Shown: positions 17,363 through 25,391 of the stretch, in pieces | Layout of the letters: each line of letters begins with the position of its first letter | Position numbering within the stretch: position 1 is the first letter of the stretch | NCBI RefSeq assembly: GCF_001368915.1 | Contig: NZ_CSTE01000005.1 | Coordinates: forward strand, 1 to 64,000 | From: Haloferax massiliensis | GTDB taxonomy: Archaea; Halobacteriota; Halobacteria; Halobacteriales; Haloferacaceae | Length of the DNA stretch: 64,000 nucleotides | Direction of reading: 5' to 3' | The notes under the pieces: model-generated | The model's database searches: none | What the model saw: only the letters and a program-made list of their open reading frames with translations | What the model was told of the DNA's origin: nothing | Position numbers and translations under genes: made by a program

Positions 17363-18088
17363 ATGTACAAGCACGTAGCCCTGCTTGTCCGCAAGGCGGG
17401 GATGAGTCACGACGAGTTCGTCACGTACTGGCAGGACAACCACACGCCCATCGCCCGCGACATCGAGGGCGTCGTCCGCTACCAGACGGTCCTCCCCGTC
17501 GACCCCGAGGCCTCCGAGTTCGACGGTCTCGCGGAACTCTACTTCGACGACCTCGACGCCCTCCACGACGCGCTCGGCAGCGAGGGGTCTCGCGACTACG
17601 ACCCGGCCAAAGGGAAGGCAAGGGAGGCGAGAGCCGACGTGGACAACTTCCTCGACGTCGAGCGACGCCCCCGAATCATCGGCGAAGAGGTCGTCGAGAA
17701 AGACGAGACCGGCGGCGACACGACGGACCTCTACAAGCACTCGGCGTTTCTCGTCCGCAAAGCCGGGATGAGCCACGACGAGTTCCTCGACCACTGGGCG
17801 AACACCCACGTCCCTCTCGCCCGCGAGATTCCCGGCGTGGTCCGGTACGCCCGCGTCGTCCCGACCGACCCCGAACGCGCCGAGTTCGACGGCGTCGCAG
17901 AACTCTACTTCGAGAGCCTCGACGCGCTCCGCGCGGGCCTCGGCCACGAGTCCTCGCGCGACTACGACCCCGACCACCCGAAGGCGAAAGCGCCCCGCGA
18001 AGACGTTGACAACTTCCTCTCCATCGGGGACCGCCCGCGGTTCGTCGGCCGCGAGACGGTTCAGAAAGACGCGAGTGGGGGCCGCTGA
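17363..18088 (+). CDS. Tandem EthD-domain protein
   Basis: A 241-residue protein built from two copies of an EthD-like ferredoxin-fold domain, residues 1-112 and about 122-238. Both copies keep YKHxAxLVRKAGMSHDEF, an HxPxAR segment, GVVRY, EFDGxAELYF and DVDNFL. EthD proteins act in degradation pathways as small dimeric enzymes or chaperones; a tandem copy would make an intramolecular dimer. A TATA-like GATTTATTG near 17325 precedes ATG 17363. The HD protein follows four bases after the stop, so the two are one operon. A third, single EthD gene lies at 21.7-22.0 kb. Confidence 0.85.
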   Translation: MYKHVALLVRKAGMSHDEFVTYWQDNHTPIARDIEGVVRYQTVLPVDPEASEFDGLAELYFDDLDALHDALGSEGSRDYDPAKGKAREARADVDNFLDVERRPRIIGEEVVEKDETGGDTTDLYKHSAFLVRKAGMSHDEFLDHWANTHVPLAREIPGVVRYARVVPTDPERAEFDGVAELYFESLDALRAGLGHESSRDYDPDHPKAKAPREDVDNFLSIGDRPRFVGRETVQKDASGGR

Positions 18089-18091
18089 GCG

Positions 18092-18682
18092 ATGTCGCAC
18101 GACTACCGCGCGCAGGTCGAGGCCGCCTTCCCCGAACTCGACGACATCGAGGACGACGGCCTCCGCGACCGGGTCAGAGAGGCCTGGTGTCTCGGTCTCG
18201 CCCGCGGCGGTTGGCGCGACATCGAAGACATCCCCTACGCGTGGAACATCCACGAGGTGACGAACGTCGAGCACGTCCGCGGCGTGACGCGAATCGCCGT
18301 CCGCGCCGCCGAGGAACAGCGGGATTTCCACGGCGCGGACCCGGAGTTCGACGTGGTCCGCGCGGCCTGCCTCCTCCACGACGTGGGCAAGTGCTACGAG
18401 TACGTCGATTTCGTCGACGACGACGTGCTCGACGACCCCAACCCGGAGTACGCCAGCGGGGAGATTCCGCACTCGCTTTCGGGCTACGCCCTCGCCCACG
18501 AGGTCGGCTGTCCGCTCGCGGTCCAGCGGGCCATCCCCCACTTCATCGGCGAGATTCCGACCCGGACGCTCGAAGCCGAACTCGTCAAGAGCGCGAACTC
18601 GGCGTCCTCGAACGCCATCACGCAGGCCGCGATGGGAATCAGCTTACAGGAGTGGGTCGAAGAGTACTCCCAGACGCAGTAG
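18092..18682 (+). CDS. HD-domain metal-dependent phosphohydrolase
   Basis: A 196-residue HD-superfamily protein. The metal ligands are visible: His in NVEHVRGVTRIA, the HD pair in ACLLHDVGKCYEY near residue 95, later His in IPHSLSGYALAHEVG, and a final Asp/Asn region. It should hydrolyse a phosphate ester, often of a nucleotide. ATG 18092 is four bases after the tandem EthD stop, suggesting a shared message. The link to EthD proteins hints at a role in the same catabolic or repair route; the substrate is unknown. Confidence 0.82.
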   Translation: MSHDYRAQVEAAFPELDDIEDDGLRDRVREAWCLGLARGGWRDIEDIPYAWNIHEVTNVEHVRGVTRIAVRAAEEQRDFHGADPEFDVVRAACLLHDVGKCYEYVDFVDDDVLDDPNPEYASGEIPHSLSGYALAHEVGCPLAVQRAIPHFIGEIPTRTLEAELVKSANSASSNAITQAAMGISLQEWVEEYSQTQ

Positions 18683-18747
18683 TGCGACAGCAGTTCCCGC
18701 GGCAATCGTCACCACAGCTATTATCCCGTCCTTCGTAGCTCGCGCCG

Positions 18748-18906
18748 ATGTACGAACACGTCAACCTCGCGGACTATCTCACGCCCGCCGAGCGCGAGCG
18801 CTACGACTCGGGCGAGAGCCTCGTCGACCTGCTGTCGCCCGACGACATCCGCGACCTGCTGGACGGTCCCGAGACCGAGGGTGCCGGCGACGTTCGGCGG
18901 CCGTGA
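18748..18906 (+). CDS. Small acidic protein, 52 residues, unknown function
   Basis: A 52-residue reading frame starting MYEHVNLADYLTPAERERYD and continuing as a highly charged helical protein (DLLSPDDIRDLLDGPETEG). Third codon positions are almost all G or C, as in true genes here, and the gene fits in the gap between the HD gene and the convergent epimerase gene. It has no cysteine or membrane segment. It may be cotranscribed with the EthD-HD pair 65 bases upstream. Confidence 0.55.
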   Translation: MYEHVNLADYLTPAERERYDSGESLVDLLSPDDIRDLLDGPETEGAGDVRRP

Positions 18907-18960
18907 CCGGCTCCGCGGCGACGTTTCGGCCGGTCGGACCTTGGCCCGTCGGGTCTCGGC

Positions 18961-19923
18961 TCAGACCGGCTCCAACCCGTTTTCCTTCCGAAGCACGTTG
19001 AGGTAGTCGCGGAACCCGGCTTCGAGGTCGTACTCCGGGTCGTAGCCGAGGTCGGCTTGCGCCTTCGTCATGTCGAGTTCCTGGGTCCACGGGAGTTCGC
19101 CCTCGTCGGAGACCGTGAGGTCGGCGTCGGGGAGGAGCCGCCGGACCGTCTCCGCGGCCTCGCGAATCGTCGCCAACTCCCCGCGGACGTTGTAGACGCG
19201 TTGGGTGAGGTCGTCTTCGGGCGCGAACGTCGCCTTGCGGAACGCCTGCGCGATGTCGCGGACGTGTTGCCAGTCGATGACCTGGTCGCCGTAGTCGACG
19301 CTGAAGGGCTCGCCGAGCGCCGGTTTTTCGACGATGTTCGCGAGGAACGCGGACCCACCGGTCTCGCGGTACGGGCCGTAGGCGACCGTCGGTCGGAGCG
19401 CGACGTGCGAGACGCCGAAGTCCTCGTAGTACACTCGGGCCTGATGCTCGTTGTACTCCTTGGTCGCCCCGTAGAGCGTATCGGGGTAGACGAGGTCGGA
19501 CTCGGTCACGAAGTCGCCGCCGTAGTTCGCGGGCGGGGCGTACACCGCCGCCGACGACGCCCACGCGACGCGCTCGACCTGCTCGGGGAGGGCGCGCGCC
19601 GCCTCGAAGACGTTGTTCGTCCCTTGGACGTTCACGTCGAGCGCGGCCCGCGGGTTATCCCGCGCCGTCGTCGTCAGGAGCGCCGCGAGGTGGACGATGT
19701 GCGTCGCGCCGGTCTCTCGCACCGCCCGGAACACGTCAGTCGGGTCGGTCACGTCGCCGCGGCGTATCGTCACGTCGTCGGCGACGCCGAGTCTGTCGAG
19801 GATGTGCGGGTCGGTCGAGCGGTCGTAGGCGACCACGTCGTGGTCGGCCGCGGCGAGGTCCGACGCGACGTACGAGCCGATGAAACCGGTCCCGCCCGTA
19901 ACCATCACGGTCGATGATGACAT
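18961..19923 (-). CDS. NAD-dependent epimerase/dehydratase (extended SDR)
   Basis: A 320-residue extended short-chain dehydrogenase/reductase. The NAD loop GGTGFIGSYVA is at residues 9-19, Asp after the second strand (YDRS) favours NAD, and the active site has Ser (WASSAAVYAP) and YGATK (Tyr-x3-Lys) at about residue 150. GalE-like enzymes of this type epimerise or dehydrate nucleotide sugars, but many act on small acids or alcohols. It follows the ThDP enzyme and EthD gene on the minus strand with a short gap, so it probably belongs to that unit. Confidence 0.85.
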   Translation of the reverse strand: MSSSTVMVTGGTGFIGSYVASDLAAADHDVVAYDRSTDPHILDRLGVADDVTIRRGDVTDPTDVFRAVRETGATHIVHLAALLTTTARDNPRAALDVNVQGTNNVFEAARALPEQVERVAWASSAAVYAPPANYGGDFVTESDLVYPDTLYGATKEYNEHQARVYYEDFGVSHVALRPTVAYGPYRETGGSAFLANIVEKPALGEPFSVDYGDQVIDWQHVRDIAQAFRKATFAPEDDLTQRVYNVRGELATIREAAETVRRLLPDADLTVSDEGELPWTQELDMTKAQADLGYDPEYDLEAGFRDYLNVLRKENGLEPV

Positions 19924-19999
19924 GCCCTCGTAGTTCTACCTGCGCGCGAGAAAAGTGTTTCCCGAGCGCGGCCGACGACGGCCGACTCGTCACCGCGCG

Positions 20000-21694
20000 C
20001 TATTCGTGGAGCCCCCCGACCGACGCGTAGAACGACGACTGGAGCGTCGCGGCCATGTCCTGACTGCGGTCGATGCGGGCGTCGATGACCGTCGGGAGGC
20101 TGTGCGTCTTCGCGTCGGCCAGTGCGTCACCGAGTTCGTCCGGCGTCTCGACGCGGGCGCCCGTCGCGCCGAACGCCTCCGCGACTCGCGCGAAGTCCGT
20201 GTCGTGGAACTCGACGCCCGCGATGTCGTCGGGGCCGCGTTGCATCTGTCGGACCATCCCGAGGCTGGTGTCGTTGAGGACGACGAACGTCGGCGCGACG
20301 CCGTGTTCGACCGCCGTCTCGACGCTCGTCATCGTCATGGCGAAGCCGCCGTCGCCCGCGACGCCGACGACGCGCTTGTCGGTCGCCAGCGCGGCCGAGA
20401 CCGCGGCGGGGGTCGCCCAGCCCATGCCGCCGACGCCGCCGGAGCCGAAGTAGGTCCGAACCGCCGGCGTCTGGAGGTAGTTGAGTAACCAAAAGCGGTT
20501 GTTACCGGAGTCGGCGGTGACGATGGTGTCCTCGTCGACGACGTTCTCGATTTCCTTGACGGCCCGCTGGGGTAGGATTGGCGCGGCGTCCGACTCGCAC
20601 TCGGGCGCGTGGAACGACTCGCGGGCCTCGCGCGCCCGGTCTTCGGCCCAGTCGTTGTCGGCTCCCCCGGCGGCCGCGAGTTCGCGCAGCGATTCGGACG
20701 CGTCGCCGACGAGTCCCACGTCGGCGGGGTAGACCCAGCCGGCGTTCCGCGGGTCGATATCGGCGTGGATAATCGTCTGCTCGTCGGGGCGGATGAAGTC
20801 GGGGGCCTGCCAGTTCGTGTCCATCGGGTTCATGCGACAGCCGACGACGAGGAGCGCGTCGGCCTCGCTGACGAGTCGGTTCGCGCCCTCGTGACCGAAC
20901 GAGCCGATGACGCCGCCGGCGAGACGGTGCGTCTCGGGGAACGTCGATTTCCCGAGGTAGGAGGTGACGACCGCGGCTTCGTAGGCCTCGGCGACCGCCG
21001 CGAGTTCGTCGTACGCGCCGGACGCGTGGACGCCGTTGCCTGAGACGATGACCGGTCGCTCGGCCGCGTCGAGCGCCTCGGCGGCGGCGGCGAGGTCGCG
21101 CGCCGTCGGCGCGGCGGTCCACGTTCTGGTCTGTGCCTCGTCGTCCCAGACCGGCGGTACGGACTCGTCCGGGTACGGTTTGGTGACGGCGTCGCCGTCG
21201 AGGATGACCGCCGTCGGGCCGGGGCGACCCGCGACGGCGTGTTTGAACGCGAGTTGGAGGCTCCGAACCGTCTCGGTCGAGGTCCGCGGGAACCAGTGTT
21301 CCTTCGTCACGGCGTCGAGAATCTTCGGGAGTTCGAGGCCGCCGTAGTCGCCGCGGGACTGCTGGTAAGGCGCGAGCGTCGAGTAGTTCCCGCGCTCGGA
21401 GGCCTCGGTGATGACGACCATCGGCGACGAGGCGAGGCGCGCCTCCATCTGCCCGATGAGGCCGAGGCTTCCTATCCACGGTCCCTGTCCGGCGAGGACG
21501 CCCGGTTCGCCCGTCAACCGACCGTGCATCTCGGCCATGACGCTCGCCTCGCGCTCGTCGCGGGGGCGCACGAGGTCGATGTCCGACTCGGGAAGCAGGT
21601 CGAACAGTTCGATGACGCGGCCGCCGGGATAGCCGAAGATTCGCTCGACGCCGAGCCGTTCGAGGCTCTCGACGAGCCGTTCGCTCGTGTTCAT
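20000..21694 (-). CDS. Thiamine-diphosphate enzyme, acetolactate-synthase-like
   Basis: A 564-residue ThDP-dependent enzyme with three domains: Pyr (1-170), central (190-330) and PP (370-540). The catalytic Glu that activates ThDP is in RPRDEREASVMAEM near residue 47. The PP motif GDGGFAMTMTSVETAVEH to FVVLNDTSLGM (about 435-470) binds Mg-diphosphate. Members include acetolactate synthase, benzoylformate decarboxylase and phenylpyruvate/indolepyruvate decarboxylase, and the sequence does not fix which. The order EthD-ThDP enzyme-SDR suggests a single operon. Given the phenylacetate genes farther on, a 2-oxo acid decarboxylase is a fair hypothesis. Confidence 0.88.
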   Translation of the reverse strand: MNTSERLVESLERLGVERIFGYPGGRVIELFDLLPESDIDLVRPRDEREASVMAEMHGRLTGEPGVLAGQGPWIGSLGLIGQMEARLASSPMVVITEASERGNYSTLAPYQQSRGDYGGLELPKILDAVTKEHWFPRTSTETVRSLQLAFKHAVAGRPGPTAVILDGDAVTKPYPDESVPPVWDDEAQTRTWTAAPTARDLAAAAEALDAAERPVIVSGNGVHASGAYDELAAVAEAYEAAVVTSYLGKSTFPETHRLAGGVIGSFGHEGANRLVSEADALLVVGCRMNPMDTNWQAPDFIRPDEQTIIHADIDPRNAGWVYPADVGLVGDASESLRELAAAGGADNDWAEDRAREARESFHAPECESDAAPILPQRAVKEIENVVDEDTIVTADSGNNRFWLLNYLQTPAVRTYFGSGGVGGMGWATPAAVSAALATDKRVVGVAGDGGFAMTMTSVETAVEHGVAPTFVVLNDTSLGMVRQMQRGPDDIAGVEFHDTDFARVAEAFGATGARVETPDELGDALADAKTHSLPTVIDARIDRSQDMAATLQSSFYASVGGLHE

Positions 21695-21698
21695 GGAT

Positions 21699-22019
21699 TC
21701 AGGACCTGTCGAGGTGGACCGTCTCCTCGACGTAGAGCGTCGGTCCCCGTTCCACGTCGGCGAACGAAGACGCGTCGGCGTTCACGCGCTGGCCGACCTC
21801 GGAGTCGAACGCCGCCTTCAGAGCGGCCATGTCCTCGAAGTAGAGTTCGACGATGCCGTCGTACTCGGACCGCTCGGGGTCGGTCGGGACGCTCGTCGCG
21901 TACTTCACGAGCCCCGGAAGCTCCCTCGCGAGGTCCGCGTGGCTCCCACGCCACCGCTCGACGAACTCCTCGTGCGTGTAGTCGTCGTCCCGGACGAGCA
22001 TATTCACCAATTTAATCAT
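21699..22019 (-). CDS. EthD-domain protein
   Basis: A 106-residue single-domain EthD protein, starting MIKLVNMLVRDDDYTHEEF and keeping the family's H-x-x-L-A-R, PGLVKYATSVPTDPER and YDGIVELYFEDM stretches. It shares long identical motifs with both halves of the tandem protein at 17.4-18.1 kb, so the three domains descend from one ancestor. It ends four bases before the ThDP gene and is transcribed toward it. The divergent IclR gene begins about 140 bases away and may control it. Confidence 0.82.
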   Translation of the reverse strand: MIKLVNMLVRDDDYTHEEFVERWRGSHADLARELPGLVKYATSVPTDPERSEYDGIVELYFEDMAALKAAFDSEVGQRVNADASSFADVERGPTLYVEETVHLDRS

Positions 22020-22090
22020 GCACGTTCGCTATCCAATCGGACGCTACTTTGCTCTATCGCCGACTCGCGGTTCGAGCGGCCGTCAAGGGC

Positions 22091-22107
22091 GTTCGAGTGA
22101 ATGGAAC
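22091..22107 (+). promoter_or_regulatory. Degenerate second IclR-type box
   Basis: GTTCGAG-TGA-ATGGAAC has the same layout as the perfect box at 22112-22128 and lies exactly 21 bases (two helical turns) upstream. It has three mismatches, so it would be a weak cooperative site. Confidence 0.35.
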
Positions 22108-22111
22108 TGAC

Positions 22112-22128
22112 GTTCGAATCATTCGAAC
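22112..22128 (+). promoter_or_regulatory. Perfect palindrome, candidate IclR operator
   Basis: GTTCGAA-TCA-TTCGAAC lies in the EthD/IclR divergent gap and ends just before the IclR TATA box TTTATC (22132-22137), covering the BRE position. Related copies are found at 22974-22990, 23074-23090 and 23510-23526. The layout fits autoregulation and control of the EthD-ThDP-SDR unit. Confidence 0.6.
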
Positions 22129-22131
22129 AGA

Positions 22132-22137
22132 TTTATC
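22132..22137 (+). promoter_or_regulatory. TATA box of the IclR gene
   Basis: TTTATC centred about 27 bases before ATG 22162, giving a leaderless transcript. The operator-like palindrome sits immediately upstream. Confidence 0.5.
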
Positions 22138-22161
22138 ACGAATGAACACCAAAGATGGGTG

Positions 22162-22929
22162 ATGACAGACGACGAACAGCGCCGACCGGTGACGACCGCC
22201 GCCACGTCGCTCGGTATCCTCGAACAGCTCAAATCGGGGGGACCGATGGGGCCGACGGGGATCGCCTCGGAGCTCGGATTGGCCAAGAGCACAGTCCACC
22301 GGCACCTGAAGACGCTCGAACGCGAGGGGTTCGTCGTCCCCGACGACGACGGCTACCGGGTCGGCCTTCGGCTCCTCGACTTCGGCATCTACGCGCGCGA
22401 CCAGCACCAACTGTACGAGGTGGCCAAGCCGAAACTGGACGAACTCGCCGAGCAGACCGGCGAGAAAGTGTGGTGCGTCACGGAAGAGCAGGGCCGCGGG
22501 TTCCACCTCTACGGCGCGGCCGGCGCGCACTCGGTGCGGACGCCAGCGCGGGAGGGGACGCGCTCGTACCTCCACCAACTCGCCGCGGGCAAGGCCATCC
22601 TGTCGGCGTTCTCGGACGAGCGCGTCCGCGACATCGTCGACCGACACGGCCTCCCGGCGAAGACGCCGCAGACGATAACCGACTCGGACGCGCTCTTCGA
22701 GGAACTGGCGACGATTCGCGAGCGCGGATTCGCGCTCAATCGCGAGGAAATCGTCCCGAAACTCCACGCTGTCGGCGTCGCCGTCACCGACAACGAGGGC
22801 CACCCAGTCGGGGCGATAAGCATCTCGGGGCCCTCGAACCGGCTTCGAGGTGACCGACTGACCGGCGACCTCGCGGACCTCCTCCTCGGCGCGGCCAACG
22901 AGGTCGAGATCAACCTCAACTTCTCCTGA
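22162..22929 (+). CDS. IclR-family transcriptional regulator
   Basis: A 255-residue IclR regulator, the family's normal length. The N-terminal winged HTH is residues 12-70 (SLGILEQLKSGG, IASELGLAKSTVHRHLKTL, FVVPDDDGYRVGLRL). The effector domain follows: KLDELAEQTGEKVWCVTEEQ, AAGKAILSAFSDERV, RERGFALNREE and VAVTDNEGHPVGAISISGP. IclR regulators of this kind sense aromatic or short carboxylic acids. ATG 22162 is preferred over GTG 22159 because the promoter spacing fits leaderless start there. Palindromic boxes around it suggest self-control. Confidence 0.88.
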   Translation: MTDDEQRRPVTTAATSLGILEQLKSGGPMGPTGIASELGLAKSTVHRHLKTLEREGFVVPDDDGYRVGLRLLDFGIYARDQHQLYEVAKPKLDELAEQTGEKVWCVTEEQGRGFHLYGAAGAHSVRTPAREGTRSYLHQLAAGKAILSAFSDERVRDIVDRHGLPAKTPQTITDSDALFEELATIRERGFALNREEIVPKLHAVGVAVTDNEGHPVGAISISGPSNRLRGDRLTGDLADLLLGAANEVEINLNFS

Positions 22930-22973
22930 CCCGGTGTCTCGTCCCGCCGGCGAACCGAGTATGCGGAACGTTC

Positions 22974-22990
22974 GTTCGAACCGTTCGAAC
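22974..22990 (+). promoter_or_regulatory. Palindrome, second IclR-type box
   Basis: GTTCGAA-CCG-TTCGAAC is a perfect copy of the box in front of the IclR gene. It lies 45 bases after the IclR stop in the noncoding gap. Confidence 0.5.
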
Positions 22991-23073
22991 TCACTCAGCG
23001 GACGTTCTCTCGTTCGAAGTCCGAGATTCACGCTTTCGAGGCGCTGAGACGACGATTCAATCCGACAATTGCT

Positions 23074-23090
23074 GTTCGAACTGCTCGAAC
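23074..23090 (+). promoter_or_regulatory. Palindrome, third IclR-type box
   Basis: GTTCGAA-CTG-CTCGAAC is one base off the perfect box. It is followed by GTTATACAC, a TATA-like sequence at about 23098-23106, with the same operator-to-TATA order as the IclR promoter. Confidence 0.45.
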
Positions 23091-23509
23091 ATATTGTGGT
23101 TATACACTTATTATCCTATCGTAGACTGTCGCGGTGGGAACGCGAGCAATTACAAAATTAAACCTGTCACGGACTGTGGCGTGGGAGACGAACCATCCGT
23201 CTGCTGTCCTGTGGACCGGACACGTCGTCGCTGGGCCTCGCTCGTCTCGAAACCGCCGTTCATCCGTAATTCGAGACTCGGTGTTCGTTCGAGCGCGAGA
23301 CGGTCTCGATAGCGACTGCCGACACGGCGGCGTAACTCGATTACTGACTCGCGTTCGAGAGGACGGAACGCTCGGTCCACCACCGCTGCGTCCCCCGATT
23401 CGGCCTCGCTCGCGGGTGGGTCGCTCTCAGAGACGTGTTCGCGTCGTGAAACTAGCTCTCGTGCCTGCGCTGTGAGTTCTCGTCTGACGGTCGCGGCGGT
23501 TCCGAAGCC

Positions 23510-23526
23510 GTTCGAGCAGTTCGAAC
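23510..23526 (+). promoter_or_regulatory. Palindrome, fourth IclR-type box
   Basis: GTTCGAG-CAG-TTCGAAC, one base off the perfect box. It lies 17 bases past the 3' end of the enoyl-CoA hydratase gene. Confidence 0.35.
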
Positions 23527-23542
23527 GACGCGGTCGAGGAGT

Positions 23543-24424
23543 CTATCGCTCGCGCTCGTGCCATTCGGGTTCGCGGTCCTCGAAGAACGCGTCGATACCC
23601 TCGTCCTTGTCTGGCGAGCCGAACAGCTGGGCGAACAGTTCTGCCTCGTACTCGATGCCCTGTTCGAGGTCCGTCCGCGACGCGGCCTTGACGGCCTTCT
23701 TGGCGAACTCCAGGGCCACGGGGCTCTTCGTCGCCATCAGCTCTGCGAGTTCGTACACTCGGTCGTCGAAGGTATCGTCGCCGTGGACCTCCTCCACGAG
23801 GCCGATGTCCGCGGCCTCCTCGGCGGAGATGAGCTCGCCCGTCAGGATGAGTCGCATGGCGTGTCCCTCGCCGACGAGACGCGCGAGTCGCTGGGTGCCG
23901 CCCCCGCCGGGCATGATGCCGAGGTTGATTTCGGGTTGGCCGAGTTTCGTCCGCTCGTGGGCGATGCGCACGTCGCAGGCCTGCATCAGTTCGCAGCCGC
24001 CGCCGAGGGCGTGGCCGTTCACGCGGGCGATGACCGGCTGTCGGAGGTCGTCGACGCGCTCGTACACTCGCGGTCGCTTGCTCGCCTCGCGCTGTTCGAG
24101 CATATCGCGCTCTCGGAGCTCTTTCACGTCCGCGCCGGCGACGAACGCCTTCGCCTCGTCGGACCCGGTGAGGACGACGACGCGGGCGTCGCTGTCCTCG
24201 ATGGCGTCGAGGACGCGCTTGAGTTCTGCCCGGAGCGTCGCGTTGAGCGCGTTCCGCGCGTCGGGGCGGTTCAGCGTCACGGTGACGACGCCCTCGACGC
24301 GGTCGCCGACGACGGCGTCGACCGTCTCGCACTCGGCGGCGACCGACTCGACGGTCGACGGTCCGCCGTCAGCTCGGGGGCCACCCGTCTCTCGGTCGTC
24401 GACACTCGGCTCGTCACCACTCAT
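23543..24424 (-). CDS. Enoyl-CoA hydratase (PaaF-type)
   Basis: A 293-residue crotonase-fold protein. It has an acidic N-terminal extension of about 40 residues, then the fold: GVVTVTLNRPDARNALN, the oxyanion helix AFVAGADVKEL, and both catalytic glutamates in GHALGGGCELMQACD and KLGQPEINLGIMPGGGGTQR. It should hydrate enoyl-CoA in beta-oxidation, here of 2,3-dehydroadipyl-CoA or longer intermediates. Its start overlaps the stop of the 3-hydroxyacyl-CoA dehydrogenase gene (ATGA), so the minus-strand order is thiolase, thiolase-like/DUF35, dehydrogenase, hydratase. Confidence 0.88.
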   Translation of the reverse strand: MSGDEPSVDDRETGGPRADGGPSTVESVAAECETVDAVVGDRVEGVVTVTLNRPDARNALNATLRAELKRVLDAIEDSDARVVVLTGSDEAKAFVAGADVKELRERDMLEQREASKRPRVYERVDDLRQPVIARVNGHALGGGCELMQACDVRIAHERTKLGQPEINLGIMPGGGGTQRLARLVGEGHAMRLILTGELISAEEAADIGLVEEVHGDDTFDDRVYELAELMATKSPVALEFAKKAVKAASRTDLEQGIEYEAELFAQLFGSPDKDEGIDAFFEDREPEWHERER

Positions 24425-25305
24425 CGGTCCATCACGTCCTCGGACGCGCCGACGATTTCGCCGTCCTCCCAGACGTAGAAGCCCTCACCGGTCTTCTTGC
24501 CGAGCTTGCCGGCGCGGACCTTTCGCTTGAGAATCTGCGGCGGGCGGAAGCGCTCGCCCAGTTCCTCGCGCAGGTATTCGAGGATGCCGAGGCGAACGTC
24601 GAGGCCGACCACGTCGCCGAGTTCGAGCGGCCCCATCGGGTGGTTGTACCCGAGCTCCATCGCGGTGTCGATGTCCGCGGGCGACGCGACGCCCTCCTGC
24701 ACCATGCGCATGGCTTCGACGCCGAGGGCGACACCGAGCCGCGAGGAGGCGAAGCCGGGCGAGTCACCGACCTCGACGGCCGTCTTGTCGATGCCCTCGA
24801 CGAACTCGGTGGCGAACGCCAGCGTCGATTCGCTCGTCTGTTCCGCGACGACGACCTCGACGAGCCCCATGATGTGAACCGGGTTGAAGAAGTGGAGCCC
24901 GAGGCCGCGTTCGGGACGTTCGAGGGCGCTCAGTATCTCGGTCACGGAGAGCGACGACGTGTTCGACGCGATGACGGCGTCGTCGTCGACGAGGGACTCG
25001 ACCTCCGCGACCGTCTCGCGCTTGAGTTCCATATCCTCGGGAACCGCCTCGACGACGAGGTCGGCGTCGGTGACGGCCGCCTCCAGCGAGGTCGTCCCCG
25101 AAAGCCGGTCGAGCGTCGCCGCCATCTCGTCGGGCGTCACCTTGTCTCGGTCGACCCCGCCCCGGAGATTCGACTCGATGGCGTCCAGTCCGTCGTCGAC
25201 GTACGCCGCTTCGATGTCGCGCATCGTCACCTCGTGACCGGCCATCGCGGCCACCTGCGCGATGCCGTGACCCATGGTTCCCGCGCCGAGTACACTCACT
25301 TGCAT
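24421..25305 (-). CDS. 3-hydroxyacyl-CoA dehydrogenase (PaaH-type)
   Basis: A 294-residue FadB/PaaH-like NAD-dependent dehydrogenase, normal for the standalone form. The Rossmann loop VLGAGTMGHGIAQVAAMAG is at residues 5-23, the catalytic His is in GLHFFNPVHIMGLVEVV and the C-terminal helical domain carries GYNHPMGPLELGDVVGLD. ATG 25305 is preferred: it puts the loop right at the N-terminus and a minus-strand TATA-like GATTATGAT near 25328-25337 gives leaderless spacing. It overlaps the hydratase gene by four bases. In phenylacetate catabolism it would oxidise 3-hydroxyadipyl-CoA. Confidence 0.9.
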   Translation of the reverse strand: MQVSVLGAGTMGHGIAQVAAMAGHEVTMRDIEAAYVDDGLDAIESNLRGGVDRDKVTPDEMAATLDRLSGTTSLEAAVTDADLVVEAVPEDMELKRETVAEVESLVDDDAVIASNTSSLSVTEILSALERPERGLGLHFFNPVHIMGLVEVVVAEQTSESTLAFATEFVEGIDKTAVEVGDSPGFASSRLGVALGVEAMRMVQEGVASPADIDTAMELGYNHPMGPLELGDVVGLDVRLGILEYLREELGERFRPPQILKRKVRAGKLGKKTGEGFYVWEDGEIVGASEDVMDR

Positions 25306-25391
25306 CACCGAAAGGGGTTCGGGAACCATCATAATCGTTTGCCCTCGTTTCGGTGTCGGTGACCCGGTTCTGCTCCCGCGGCCCCGGCCGA

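Larger units (their letters stand above)
22930..23542. other. Long intergenic region with repeated IclR-type boxes
   Basis: A 613-base gap between two convergent genes. I see no convincing protein gene: candidate frames have arginine-rich, low-quality content. It holds three copies of the GTTCGAA-N3-TTCGAAC box and a TATA-like GTTATACAC near 23098 just after the second box, so a noncoding or regulatory transcript may start here. Confidence 0.5.

Noticed and set aside
23134-23475. A 113-residue protein in the gap after IclR
   Set aside because: The composition is arginine/serine-rich without the acidic bias of real genes here, and third-position GC is not gene-like.
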